NCBI GenBank assembly: GCA_902788315.1
Contig: CADAJS010000003.1
Location: 60,581 to 124,580 of the forward strand
Reading direction: 5' to 3'
Length of the DNA: 64,000 bases
From: an uncultured Bacteroidales bacterium
GTDB lineage: Bacteria > Bacteroidota > Bacteroidia > Bacteroidales > Bacteroidaceae
Part shown: positions 1-7,873 of the stretch, in pieces
Numbering within the stretch: the stretch's first letter is position 1
Layout of the letters: each line of letters begins with the position of its first letter
Position numbers and translations under genes: made by a program
Notes under the pieces: generated by a model
Told to the model about the DNA's origin: nothing
The model's database searches: none
The model's input: the letters and a program-made list of their open reading frames with translations, nothing else

Positions 1-1113
1 CTGCAGGTTCCAGGTGGGACGTATCTTAGAGTCCTCCTTGTTGTTACCACCAAAGACGCGGATGAAGTGATAGTCGTTGGTGAAGGTGGAGATGTTGATG
101 CCCATGGACAGGAGGCGGAGATCAACCTTGTTGCTGGCCAGATTCGTCGTATTGAGGTTCTCCACTCTGGTATAGTCGGCAATGTTCAGGGTGCCAGTGG
201 GCGTGGTTACCGCATGGGTTATGTCTGTGCTTTGGTTGTTGATGCTGATGACAGCGTTTTCCTGCACCGTCACGGCATTACCGCCGGCATAGACATAGCC
301 ATAGGTGCCGCCGTTGATCTGCAGATAGGTCTTGCTAAGTTCGGGCTTGCTGCCCACCTGGCCCAGGTAGTTGGGATCGTTCTCATCGACCACCGTGGGG
401 TCATCCGGCTCTTGGCGGAAGACATTGTATGTCTTGCTGTCACCGGCATCGTTCACCAGATTATAATAATAGTCACCGTTGCCGCCACCAAACATCTGGC
501 CGATGTAGGTGTGCATGCCGGTGGCCTCCGGGGTGGTTTTGATATACGCCTGGAAGAGGTTGTTGACGACTGTGCTGGAGCCTGTGTTCACCTCAGGCGT
601 GAAGCGCACCTTGTCGGTGCCGACATCGGTCTTGTCCAGACTGGCACCGATGGTACCGGAGATATCGTTGCCGCCATATACATAGTTCACGATAAGGTCG
701 TGCACCTGGTTCTCGCCATCCACATTGACGTAGGTGGTCTTGCCCACATTGGCCTCGCAGGCGCCACCGAAGACACTGCCGCGGATGTTGCCACCCTGCA
801 GGGTAACAGTGGTCTGGCCGGAGAGGTCGCCCTTATTGCCACCACCATATACATTTCCGCCCGTCACCACGCCTCCCGTAGTCGGTTCGCTGCCGAGGGT
901 GACGCTCTTGATGGTCACGTTAGTATTGCCATCGACCTCGCCACGGTCGCCACCGCCATAGACATTGCCGCCGATGGTTATCTGCGGAGTGGCAGGGGTG
1001 GGGTCCTGGGCACTGGCTGACAGCACACAGAAGGGAAGGGACATGAAAAGGAGTAGCAGCACGTGGGCGCTACGTCCGGTGGAATGTGTGTGGTGAGAAT
1101 ATATATGTCGCAT
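1..1113 (-). CDS. Glycine-rich repeat surface protein, C-terminus cut by window edge
   Basis: An open frame runs from an ATG at 1113 off the left edge, giving 371 codons without a stop. It starts with a long signal peptide (hydrophobic LLLLFMSLPFCVL, cleavage probably after SASA). The mature part repeats a V/F-Y/F-GGG-N motif about every 30-60 residues (GGNVYGGGDRG, GGNVYGGGNKG, GSVFGGACEAN, GQMFGGGNGD, RVFGGNN), each followed by a short beta-like stretch such as NTNVTIK. I do not know a function; the pattern suggests a repetitive beta-rich exported protein. It begins 17 bases after the fimbrillin stop at 1131 on the same strand, so it is probably the distal gene of the pilus operon. A fragment of the same family lies at 19304-19930. 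Confidence 0.8.
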   Translation of the reverse strand, partial: MRHIYSHHTHSTGRSAHVLLLLFMSLPFCVLSASAQDPTPATPQITIGGNVYGGGDRGEVDGNTNVTIKSVTLGSEPTTGGVVTGGNVYGGGNKGDLSGQTTVTLQGGNIRGSVFGGACEANVGKTTYVNVDGENQVHDLIVNYVYGGNDISGTIGASLDKTDVGTDKVRFTPEVNTGSSTVVNNLFQAYIKTTPEATGMHTYIGQMFGGGNGDYYYNLVNDAGDSKTYNVFRQEPDDPTVVDENDPNYLGQVGSKPELSKTYLQINGGTYGYVYAGGNAVTVQENAVISINNQSTDITHAVTTPTGTLNIADYTRVENLNTTNLASNKVDLRLLSMGINISTFTNDYHFIRVFGGNNKEDSKIRPTWNLQ

Positions 1114-1130
1114 TGTTTCTGAAACTTCGG

Positions 1131-2306
1131 TTATTGCATAGTAAACGTGGGCGAGTCCAGATCAGGATCGGACAGGACGTATAGGTATGTGGGGTCCACC
1201 GTGATGGTGTACACGGATTGCTGGCCGCTGACCAGTGCCGGTGGGGTGAATGTATTCTGCGCCGTCTGGTTCTCGCGTATCAGGTTGCCCTTGCTGTCAT
1301 AGACATCGTATGTGGTCTCGAGGATCAGACGCCGCACGCTGGACGAGGCAAAGAATGCCTGTACCTCTTTCGCCGTCGTAGTGAGCACCAGCGGGTCCGT
1401 CTCGTTGTCATACAGCATGGCCGGGGTGTCTGGCTGTCCATACGCCTGGGTAGTGAGCGTGATTTTGCGTCCCTCGCCGCCGTTGGCCACGGGGTTCAGG
1501 TTGTCTGCATCCGTGAATCCGATGTTCACCAAGGCACTGACGGTCTTCACCAAATCGGTGCCGTCGCCCGAGACCAGCGTCATGCGCTTCACCTTGATGG
1601 TGCGCAGCCTGCTATATCGATCGTCGATCTTCAGTTTGAAGAGCAGGCGGCTATAGACATGGTCTACGAGGAGATAGGCATTCGTCACGTCGCCGACGAT
1701 GTTGATATCAAACTTGCCCAGACGGTCAGTCATATCGACCTGAGCGTCCGAGATGCTGGGCAGGGGATCCGTGGTATTGGCTGGCGTATAGCCCTTCACG
1801 CCCACGATGACGCAGACGTCGTCGGTCGAGATGGCGCTGAGGCCGTCGATGATGAGCGAGGCACCATGTTTATACGAAAGTGTCTCGCCACTGGGCGGAG
1901 TCAGACTAGTATTGAGCGATATGCTGGCATTGTTGCCCACACGCTTCGGCATGAAGCCGTAGAAGTAATATTCGCCATCCTCGTCAATCTTGATGCGCGA
2001 CGTCCAGCGAGGCAGTCCGGTGGTAGTGGAGGGAGAGAAGAGTCCCTGGACGGGTTCTGCGGCAGAATTGGTCGAAGCCAAGAATCCCAGTATCTGGACA
2101 TCCGTGGGCAGCTGTGTCTGTTCGTAGGTTTCGAAGCCTTCGGGCAGGGTGCGGGTGACGGGAGCAAATTGCTGGGCACCCAAGGCCAGGCACAGCTCAT
2201 GGTTGGGCTGCACGTCCTGCACCGGTTCGTCGGAACAAGCCGCCATCATCGCGCCAAGCATCACGGCCAGCGCCATATCTTTCATTCTATGATACCTTCT
2301 CGTCAT
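1131..2306 (-). CDS. Fimbrillin-like lipoprotein (type V pilus subunit)
   Basis: About 391 residues. The ATG at 2306 is preferred because the longer frame to 2324 would start with TTG. The signal peptide ends in a lipobox (GAMMAAC), so the protein should be lipidated and exported by the Bacteroidota lipoprotein route. After the lipid Cys comes a spacer and then VTR, matching the Thr-Arg dipeptide of the other pilins in this locus, where an Arg-specific protease would trim the N-terminus. The rest is beta-rich and fits the FimA/Mfa1-like two-domain fold. It lacks the C-terminal PDL...W..GL signature of its larger paralogues, so it may be an accessory or tip subunit. It is preceded by the 444-residue paralogue and followed at 17 bases by the glycine-rich protein. 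Confidence 0.75.
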   Translation of the reverse strand: MTRRYHRMKDMALAVMLGAMMAACSDEPVQDVQPNHELCLALGAQQFAPVTRTLPEGFETYEQTQLPTDVQILGFLASTNSAAEPVQGLFSPSTTTGLPRWTSRIKIDEDGEYYFYGFMPKRVGNNASISLNTSLTPPSGETLSYKHGASLIIDGLSAISTDDVCVIVGVKGYTPANTTDPLPSISDAQVDMTDRLGKFDINIVGDVTNAYLLVDHVYSRLLFKLKIDDRYSRLRTIKVKRMTLVSGDGTDLVKTVSALVNIGFTDADNLNPVANGGEGRKITLTTQAYGQPDTPAMLYDNETDPLVLTTTAKEVQAFFASSSVRRLILETTYDVYDSKGNLIRENQTAQNTFTPPALVSGQQSVYTITVDPTYLYVLSDPDLDSPTFTMQ

Positions 2307-2321
2307 CAGACTTTCCACTCT

Positions 2322-2350
2322 CAACTATAAACTATAATCTTTAATCTATA
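2322..2350. repeat. Short 9-bp-type AT array (ACTATAAAC flavour)
   Basis: Two to three imperfect copies of ACTATAA(A/T) lie in the 35-base gap between two fimbrillin genes. They belong to the same 9-bp family as the arrays at 7810, 9848, 16273, 19260 and 20623. Confidence 0.5.
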
Positions 2351-2359
2351 AAACCTCAA

Positions 2360-3694
2360 CTACCAATTGAACACATCGTGATCCGTCTCCGACATCGTAT
2401 TCCACGAGCGCACGCCGACATCCACTACATTGACGATGCGTAGCTTGCCGCCCTCGAAGAGGAGCATCACCGTCCACGTATGGTTGCGGGCAAAGTCGCC
2501 CTCGTTGGTCATCTCGAAGGTGGTCGTACGCTCGGTGTCGTTCGGGTCTTTGGTCGTATAGGTGACGGTGCCGGAGAGTATCTTGTCACTCTCGCGCAGA
2601 TAGGTGAGACCGTAGGGGTACAGCTCGTTATTCGTGATACCATCTTCAATGGCCTGGGCGTACACGCTCCAGACTGGAGTATTCGGATCGGCAGGGGCTG
2701 CATATCGGGATGTGCCGTCGGGGTTCAGGGCATCAAACAGCCAGTCCTTGGCCGACTCCTTATAGGGGGTGGTAGCGGGATCGTCGGCACGCACGGGGAT
2801 AATGACCGTTTCTCCGTCCTTGGCCTTGACCGACCCGAAGTTGATCTCGCTGTTCTCATACGTGCTGGGCACGATGCGGATGCGGCTGTCGGCCAACGTA
2901 TTGGTGAGCTCGAGCGAGTTGTTATATGGCTCGTTCAGCATCAGATAAGACTGCTGGGGAATCAAGCCGGCATCGAGTTTGATGCTGGTGATCTCATCCA
3001 GCTGCTCGTTGAGTTGAGTGCCGTCGCTGCGGCAGATGACGAAGCGTATCTTGGACACCGTGCGTACCAGGTTGACATTGGCCATCTTTTCTGTGGCGTC
3101 GTCCTTGTCCACAATACGCAGAGCCGGGTATGTGCCCACCACCTTTTGGTCCTTCAGCACGCCCGACATGGGCAGTCCGTCGGCAGGCACGCTCTGCACC
3201 AGCGTGCTCACTCCGAAGCAGTCGCCTCTGAGGGTGGCAGCATCGAGCTGGGCACGGGTAGTCCGGCGGGTGAAGGTATGTCCGGCATTTGCATCGGCCA
3301 CATTGGCCACGGCATAGACGTCCACACTGGTGGGATTGTCGGCAAAGTTGCGGCTGACCACTACCTGATAGACCTTACCGGAAGTGAGGTCCACGTCGGT
3401 GCCGTCCATGCCATCATCCATATAGCCCACCAGCTCGCCGTCGTCCGAACCGTCGGTATGCTTGAATACCCACAGTTGCAGGGTGTGTATCGTCTTCTCC
3501 GCATCGGTAGCCGCCTTATAGTCCTCATCGCTACGCGTAGGGATGGGATTGCCAGGCGTATAGACGTATATGGTCAGATAACAGTCCTGGTCGTCGTTGC
3601 CGCCGAGTCCAAAACTATCTCCGCTTTTACATGCCGTCATCAGCATCACTGCCATGAGCAGACTCAATATCCGTATGATATTCTTTTTCTTCAT
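2360..3694 (-). CDS. Fimbrillin (Mfa1/FimD-like) lipoprotein
   Basis: A 444-residue lipoprotein. The lipobox is LMTAC (Cys22), followed by a Gly/Asp-rich spacer and IPTR (Arg54), the expected processing site. It then has the typical first-domain start of these pilins: a predicted helix (DAEKTIHTLQ), a strand LWVF and later GKVYQVVVSRN. The overall layout is that of Mfa-like/P. gingivalis accessory fimbrillins. It ends W(N)TMSETDHDVFNW and does not carry the PDL...GL tail of the larger paralogues. The ATG at 3694 lies 13 bases after the stop of the 589-residue paralogue, so the two are probably co-transcribed. Whether it is a stalk or accessory subunit cannot be told from sequence. Confidence 0.8.
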   Translation of the reverse strand: MKKKNIIRILSLLMAVMLMTACKSGDSFGLGGNDDQDCYLTIYVYTPGNPIPTRSDEDYKAATDAEKTIHTLQLWVFKHTDGSDDGELVGYMDDGMDGTDVDLTSGKVYQVVVSRNFADNPTSVDVYAVANVADANAGHTFTRRTTRAQLDAATLRGDCFGVSTLVQSVPADGLPMSGVLKDQKVVGTYPALRIVDKDDATEKMANVNLVRTVSKIRFVICRSDGTQLNEQLDEITSIKLDAGLIPQQSYLMLNEPYNNSLELTNTLADSRIRIVPSTYENSEINFGSVKAKDGETVIIPVRADDPATTPYKESAKDWLFDALNPDGTSRYAAPADPNTPVWSVYAQAIEDGITNNELYPYGLTYLRESDKILSGTVTYTTKDPNDTERTTTFEMTNEGDFARNHTWTVMLLFEGGKLRIVNVVDVGVRSWNTMSETDHDVFNW

Positions 3695-3707
3695 CTGTTT
3701 CTCCTCA

Positions 3708-5477
3708 CTATTCCAGTACTACCTGCGTTGCCGTGGATTCAATCCAATTGGTCTCCACCTTCACGCCCACTTCGAGGCGGGCTGAGAGCAGGTCGGGCAC
3801 CACGTTGTATGCCTTCTCCAGGCTGCTCACGTTCAGTACTGCCTGCGTGATGTAGCGCTTCGTGAAGACACGTCCCGCTGCGTCGGAAGGAATGGTACCA
3901 GTGCCTGTGGCAGTACCCGTGGCCGGGTCGATGGTGCCCACCAGATAGAACTTCGTGCCGGGATATACATATCCGTTGACACCTCTGAATATCTGGTTGC
4001 TTTTGTTCTCAAATTCCAGTGCCAGCGACACGGGGCTGCCGTCCTTGCTCTGATAGGTCAGGGTGGAGAAGGCGGCCGAAGGGGTCGTAAGCAGGTACAC
4101 GCCGGTAGTCAAACTCTTATCATAGATGACATACTCGTTGATGTCATCCGAGGGCTTAAAGTCAAAGTTCTGCTTATATTGGCCGCTGACTAAGAGTCCC
4201 GTCAGCGGGAATGTTGTCGAGTTGAGTGAGATGGTCTTGCCGTCGGCATCGTTCAGCGAGGTGTTGTTGGCCCTCACCGTGGCCTGCAGGCTACCCACAC
4301 CGTAGGTGAGCGGCTCGATGATGGCCACGCCCTTCGTGATGTTAAGGACGGTGGAGTTTTTGTATGGGTACAAATCCAGCACTTCGAGCCATGTCTTGTT
4401 CTCGTAGTCGTCCCGCTCCACCGTGCTGTACGTGGTGTTTATCCGGCTATTGGCATAGAAGTAGAGTTCGGCCGGATAGGCATAGCGGTTCTGGCTGACC
4501 ATGGTGGCCACCGTGGTGGCCTGCGTCTGCACCTCATACTTCTTTTCCGTGGAATTCCATTTCAGACGGGCAGCACCGTCGGGCAGACCGATGTTGCCGG
4601 GATAGCCGCTCAGCGTCGAGTTGAGCGTGACAGTGGCATCATTGCCGGTGCCGGACACGGTGGCGCTCGCGGTGATAGCCGCGAGGATGGCCGTCTTAAG
4701 GTCACTGGTACCCGGCTGCATGGAGACGGTGCGGTACAGCTCAGTGACGAATGCCTGCACGTTGACCGAGGAGCCGGCAAACAGCTCGCCATCGGCCGCA
4801 ATCTGCTCGAAGATGATCTTCCAGTTTTTCTGTGTGTCGGGCAGGGAGGACACGTTGGTGGCCCAGCCTCCGGCATTGGCAATGCTGGTCAGATAGTCGG
4901 CCAGGGCAGCAGCCGTGGCATGAGCACTTTCATTATTATATATGGGGTCGGGAGCGAAATAGATATCGCTCGTCGGCATACGATTGTTCAGGTTGGGGGT
5001 AATGGTGGAGCCATTCACCGCCTTGTCTGTCGAAGCAGCAGCGGCATGGCCATAGCACAGGAAAGACGCCGTACCCTTGGGTATGGAATAGGTCTCCCCG
5101 TAATAATGATAGTTGGTGGTTTCGACATAGCTTACGCCCTCGTCGACCATTTCCGTCTCAGGTGCGTCGGTTTTCTCAATCTTTCCCTGCACCTTGTAGG
5201 GAATAAGGTAGAAGGCATCGACCCAGCGTACCGACGTGCCGTCCAGGAGGGTGACAGCATCAGTCAGTCGGGTATTGTCGGTCTGGTGGACCGACGAGAC
5301 ATTCATCATCACGTCCACAGGAACAAGCCCGCCCTTTAGGTCGAACTCGGCCTCGGGATTGTTGATATCGGCATAGATGGCATCGTTATCCTTGCAACCG
5401 ACAAGGAGTGCCGTCAACATCAGGCACATGGTCAGGCTGGACATTCGATGGTACATCCGTGATAAACAACTCATCAT
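3708..5477 (-). CDS. Fimbrillin-like lipoprotein, 589 residues
   Basis: An exported lipoprotein with lipobox LLVGC (Cys28) and the Thr-Arg dipeptide NTR (Arg70). The conserved pilin features follow: WVDAFYLIPY, SIPKGTASFLCYG, LPDGAARLKW and YPAELYFYANS. The same blocks occur in the 680-, 654- and 580-residue proteins of this locus, so these four form one paralogous group. The C-terminus has the shared VPDL...LEVG.KV...W strand, a candidate donor strand for polymerisation. It starts with a double ATG at 5475-5477. The gap upstream contains a GGGAGT-TTC-ACTCCC hairpin at 5508-5522 and the palindromic elements described separately. Confidence 0.8.
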   Translation of the reverse strand: MMSCLSRMYHRMSSLTMCLMLTALLVGCKDNDAIYADINNPEAEFDLKGGLVPVDVMMNVSSVHQTDNTRLTDAVTLLDGTSVRWVDAFYLIPYKVQGKIEKTDAPETEMVDEGVSYVETTNYHYYGETYSIPKGTASFLCYGHAAAASTDKAVNGSTITPNLNNRMPTSDIYFAPDPIYNNESAHATAAALADYLTSIANAGGWATNVSSLPDTQKNWKIIFEQIAADGELFAGSSVNVQAFVTELYRTVSMQPGTSDLKTAILAAITASATVSGTGNDATVTLNSTLSGYPGNIGLPDGAARLKWNSTEKKYEVQTQATTVATMVSQNRYAYPAELYFYANSRINTTYSTVERDDYENKTWLEVLDLYPYKNSTVLNITKGVAIIEPLTYGVGSLQATVRANNTSLNDADGKTISLNSTTFPLTGLLVSGQYKQNFDFKPSDDINEYVIYDKSLTTGVYLLTTPSAAFSTLTYQSKDGSPVSLALEFENKSNQIFRGVNGYVYPGTKFYLVGTIDPATGTATGTGTIPSDAAGRVFTKRYITQAVLNVSSLEKAYNVVPDLLSARLEVGVKVETNWIESTATQVVLE

Positions 5478-5550
5478 TGGTTTGTATTCTTCTTTAATTT
5501 AAGTTTCGGGAGTTTCACTCCCTTTGTAGCTTGAGTAGTTCTTTAGTGAA

Positions 5551-5620
5551 GGAAATGGGGAGGTCCCTCGTGGCTCGCCCTACAGGAGGAGTGAATCCTC
5601 CGAGGGGCTTTCCCATTTTC
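5551..5620. repeat. 70-bp imperfect inverted-repeat element (MITE-like)
   Basis: The ends are inverted copies: GGAAATGGGGAGGTCCCTCG on the left and CGAGGGGCTTTCCCATTTTC on the right. An inner AGGAGG-AGTGAAT-CCTCC hairpin sits between them. The layout could fold as a cruciform in DNA or a branched hairpin in RNA. It lies in the 224-base gap between two fimbrillin genes. I see no coding content. Confidence 0.5.
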
Positions 5621-5640
5621 ACATCATTGTTTTTTTTCTT

Positions 5641-5680
5641 TGACTCCCTCTCCCCCACGCCGGGCGGAGGGAGAGGAGAG
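5641..5680. repeat. GC-rich palindromic element (REP-like)
   Basis: CCTCTCCC (5647-5654) pairs perfectly with GGGAGAGG (5669-5676). It is one of at least seven CCCTCCCC/GGGGAGGG palindromes in the window. It lies 25 bases past the stop of the 680-residue pilin, so it may also act as a 3' hairpin for that message. Confidence 0.5.
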
Positions 5681-5701
5681 CATTCGCTTACGATATCCTT
5701 A

Positions 5702-7744
5702 TTAGATCTCGGGGTTGATCACAAGACCTTCCTGCCACTCGAGGTTCACAGAGGTACCGATCTCGATGCCGGGGCTGCTCAGGTCGGGCACACCGTTGGT
5801 AGCGTTGCCAAGACCGCCGGGCACGTTGGGCTGGTCGGGATAATCGCCATTCTTGTCGGGGAATACGGGGATGTCCACTTCGCCGTCGCCATCGGTATCC
5901 CAACCGGGACCACCGTGATCGGGATCGGTGATGAAGGTATCGTCGTTGCCGTCGCCGTCGATGTCATAGGGATCGGGAGTGCCGTCGCCATCTACATCCA
6001 CGCCAGTGGGAACGCCAGTAACGGGATCCTTAATATAAATATCGGGGGTGCCGTCGCCATTGCGGTCGGGCGTGGTCTTACCGTTCTTGATGGTCACAGT
6101 CATACGTGTGTAGTGGTCCTGCCAGATAATCTTGTCGCGCTCACCGTTCTGATAGTTGTCAGCCGTGGTGGGATCCAGCTTGGCGGTCAGATAGAAGGTA
6201 CCGCCAGTGGGGATGATACCGTCCAGACCCATGAAAGCGTCGCCGCCGTTCACGAGCTCCAGCGCAGCATACACCACCTGGTTGCTCTTCGTCTGCAGTG
6301 CCAGCGTGTGGTTGGCACCAGTGGTCACGCCGGGCTTGGCAATGAGGTTGTTGGCCGACATGTTGCGGTCGTAGATAGTCTGGTTCTCGTCGCCCTTGGT
6401 AGCGAAGTCGAAGCCTACGCTGCTCTGGCCACCCAGCAGGATGCCCTTCAAGGTGAAGCCGTTCTTGACATCCACAGCCTCGCCGTTACCGTCATAGAAT
6501 ACGCCGTCGCCCATCTTCACGCGGGTCTCGAGACGACCTACACCGTACTGTGCGGGCAGGCTCAGAGCTACAGACTGTGTGTTGTTCTGTACCTCGTCGG
6601 TAGCGCTTTTATACACCTCAGAGATCACGTTGTTCCAGCTACCGGCATTGTCATACTCGGTGGACTCGATCTCGGTGGAAGCCTTCAGCGGGCTGCTTAC
6701 ATAGTACCAGAGAGCAGCGGGATATACATAGTCCGTGATCTTGGCACGGTTGCCCAGGTTGTAGTTGGCGGTGATGTCGACAAACTTGCCATCAACCTCG
6801 CTCCAGCGTACACGTGCGGCACCGTCGGGCAGACCGATATTGCTGGGATAGCCGCTGTAGATACCCTTCAGCTGCACGGGCTGTACGTTGTAGTTGTCGC
6901 AAGCCTCGCGGATCTGAGCTGCGATGTAGGCAGCCAGGTCATAAGCGGGATCAGTGGTCTCCACGCGCTGTACGGCTGTGTACACCTGACCCAGGATCAC
7001 GGACAGCGAGCTGGAGCTGGAGGTGGTCACGGCCTTGAAGTTCTTGTAGAGGTTCTTGAGCAGGCCATTCGTGGTGGTGCTCCACTTGTTGTTGGGAGCA
7101 GCGGCTGTGGTCACGTTGGCGGTAGCCAGACGGTTCAGCAGTTCCACTACCTTCTGGCCCACTACATCACCCTGCTGCTTGTCCACGCTGGTATTGATCT
7201 GCTCCAGGCTGAACACGATGTCGTTCGGAGTGTTGAACTCGGCATCGGTGAGGCCCTTTACGGTCAGGTAACCATAATTGAACTTGTCATTCATCGTGGT
7301 GATGGGCTGATCCACGTCAGCGTCGATAGCCTTACCATAGAACAGGAAGTTCTTGGTGCCCACGGGTACGAACTGGTCGGCATACACCTTGTAGTTCACC
7401 GTACCGGGTGCAGACAGATTGGTGATAGCGCTCAGACCCAGGATGTCGCTCAGCTTCGTGGAGGAAGCAGTGGGAGTGCCGGCGAAGGAGATCAGGCGGA
7501 TGTTATCCATACCACGGAACTGTGCCACCGTACCCTCAGACTGGGTCACTTCGTTAGACATACGTGTACCATTCACCACCGTGCGGGGGATGGAGATCAC
7601 GAACTCGGGCTTCACACCAGCGGTGCCGTTGTTGTCGTAAACGACGTTAGCGGGCACCTCGTCCTTCGACGAGCAGCTGGCCAGTCCGATTACGCCTGCC
7701 AGTGCAATGGCTGCCGAGCAGACATTCAAAAGATTCTTTTTCAT
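5702..7744 (-). CDS. Fimbrillin lipoprotein with Asp-rich calcium-type repeats
   Basis: A 680-residue pilin-like lipoprotein: lipobox GLASC (Cys24), NGTR (Arg61) as the candidate processing site, then the group blocks FRGMDNIRLISF, PVGTKNFLFYGKA, LPDGAARVRW and YPAALWYY. Near the C-terminus (about residues 555-635) it carries a run of DxDGDGxxD units (DRNGDGTPD, DVDGDGTPD, DIDGDGNDD, DTDGDGEVD). These resemble EF-hand/thrombospondin type 3 calcium loops and are unusual in a fimbrillin. The end returns to the shared strand GVPDLSSPGIEIG...W.EGL. It is the closest paralogue of the 654-residue protein upstream, which has only one such loop. The AT-rich leader just before the ATG resembles that of the 580-residue pilin. 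Confidence 0.85.
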   Translation of the reverse strand: MKKNLLNVCSAAIALAGVIGLASCSSKDEVPANVVYDNNGTAGVKPEFVISIPRTVVNGTRMSNEVTQSEGTVAQFRGMDNIRLISFAGTPTASSTKLSDILGLSAITNLSAPGTVNYKVYADQFVPVGTKNFLFYGKAIDADVDQPITTMNDKFNYGYLTVKGLTDAEFNTPNDIVFSLEQINTSVDKQQGDVVGQKVVELLNRLATANVTTAAAPNNKWSTTTNGLLKNLYKNFKAVTTSSSSSLSVILGQVYTAVQRVETTDPAYDLAAYIAAQIREACDNYNVQPVQLKGIYSGYPSNIGLPDGAARVRWSEVDGKFVDITANYNLGNRAKITDYVYPAALWYYVSSPLKASTEIESTEYDNAGSWNNVISEVYKSATDEVQNNTQSVALSLPAQYGVGRLETRVKMGDGVFYDGNGEAVDVKNGFTLKGILLGGQSSVGFDFATKGDENQTIYDRNMSANNLIAKPGVTTGANHTLALQTKSNQVVYAALELVNGGDAFMGLDGIIPTGGTFYLTAKLDPTTADNYQNGERDKIIWQDHYTRMTVTIKNGKTTPDRNGDGTPDIYIKDPVTGVPTGVDVDGDGTPDPYDIDGDGNDDTFITDPDHGGPGWDTDGDGEVDIPVFPDKNGDYPDQPNVPGGLGNATNGVPDLSSPGIEIGTSVNLEWQEGLVINPEI

Positions 7745-7809
7745 CTCGTTTGAATTAAATTAATAAATGGTTATTTGGTTATTTATCTCGGTTTCTTCTT
7801 TTTTTCTTT

Positions 7810-7873
7810 CTTATAGTTCCTATAGTGCCTATAGTACCTATAGTTTCTTATAGTTCCTTATAGTTCTTATAGC
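7810..7873. repeat. 9-bp tandem array (CTATAGTNC flavour)
   Basis: About seven imperfect copies of CTATAGTGC/CTATAGTAC/CTTATAGTTC lie between two fimbrillin genes. The array overlaps the stop codon of the upstream gene, so the last codons of the 654-residue protein are made of repeat DNA. Confidence 0.75.

Noticed and set aside
67..1020. Plus-strand open frame of 317 codons
   Set aside because: It is the complement of the glycine-rich surface protein gene; the minus frame has a signal peptide and repeat structure.
5531..7753. Plus-strand open frame of 740 codons
   Set aside because: It mirrors the 680-residue pilin gene; composition is typical of an antisense shadow (Gly/Val/His-rich).
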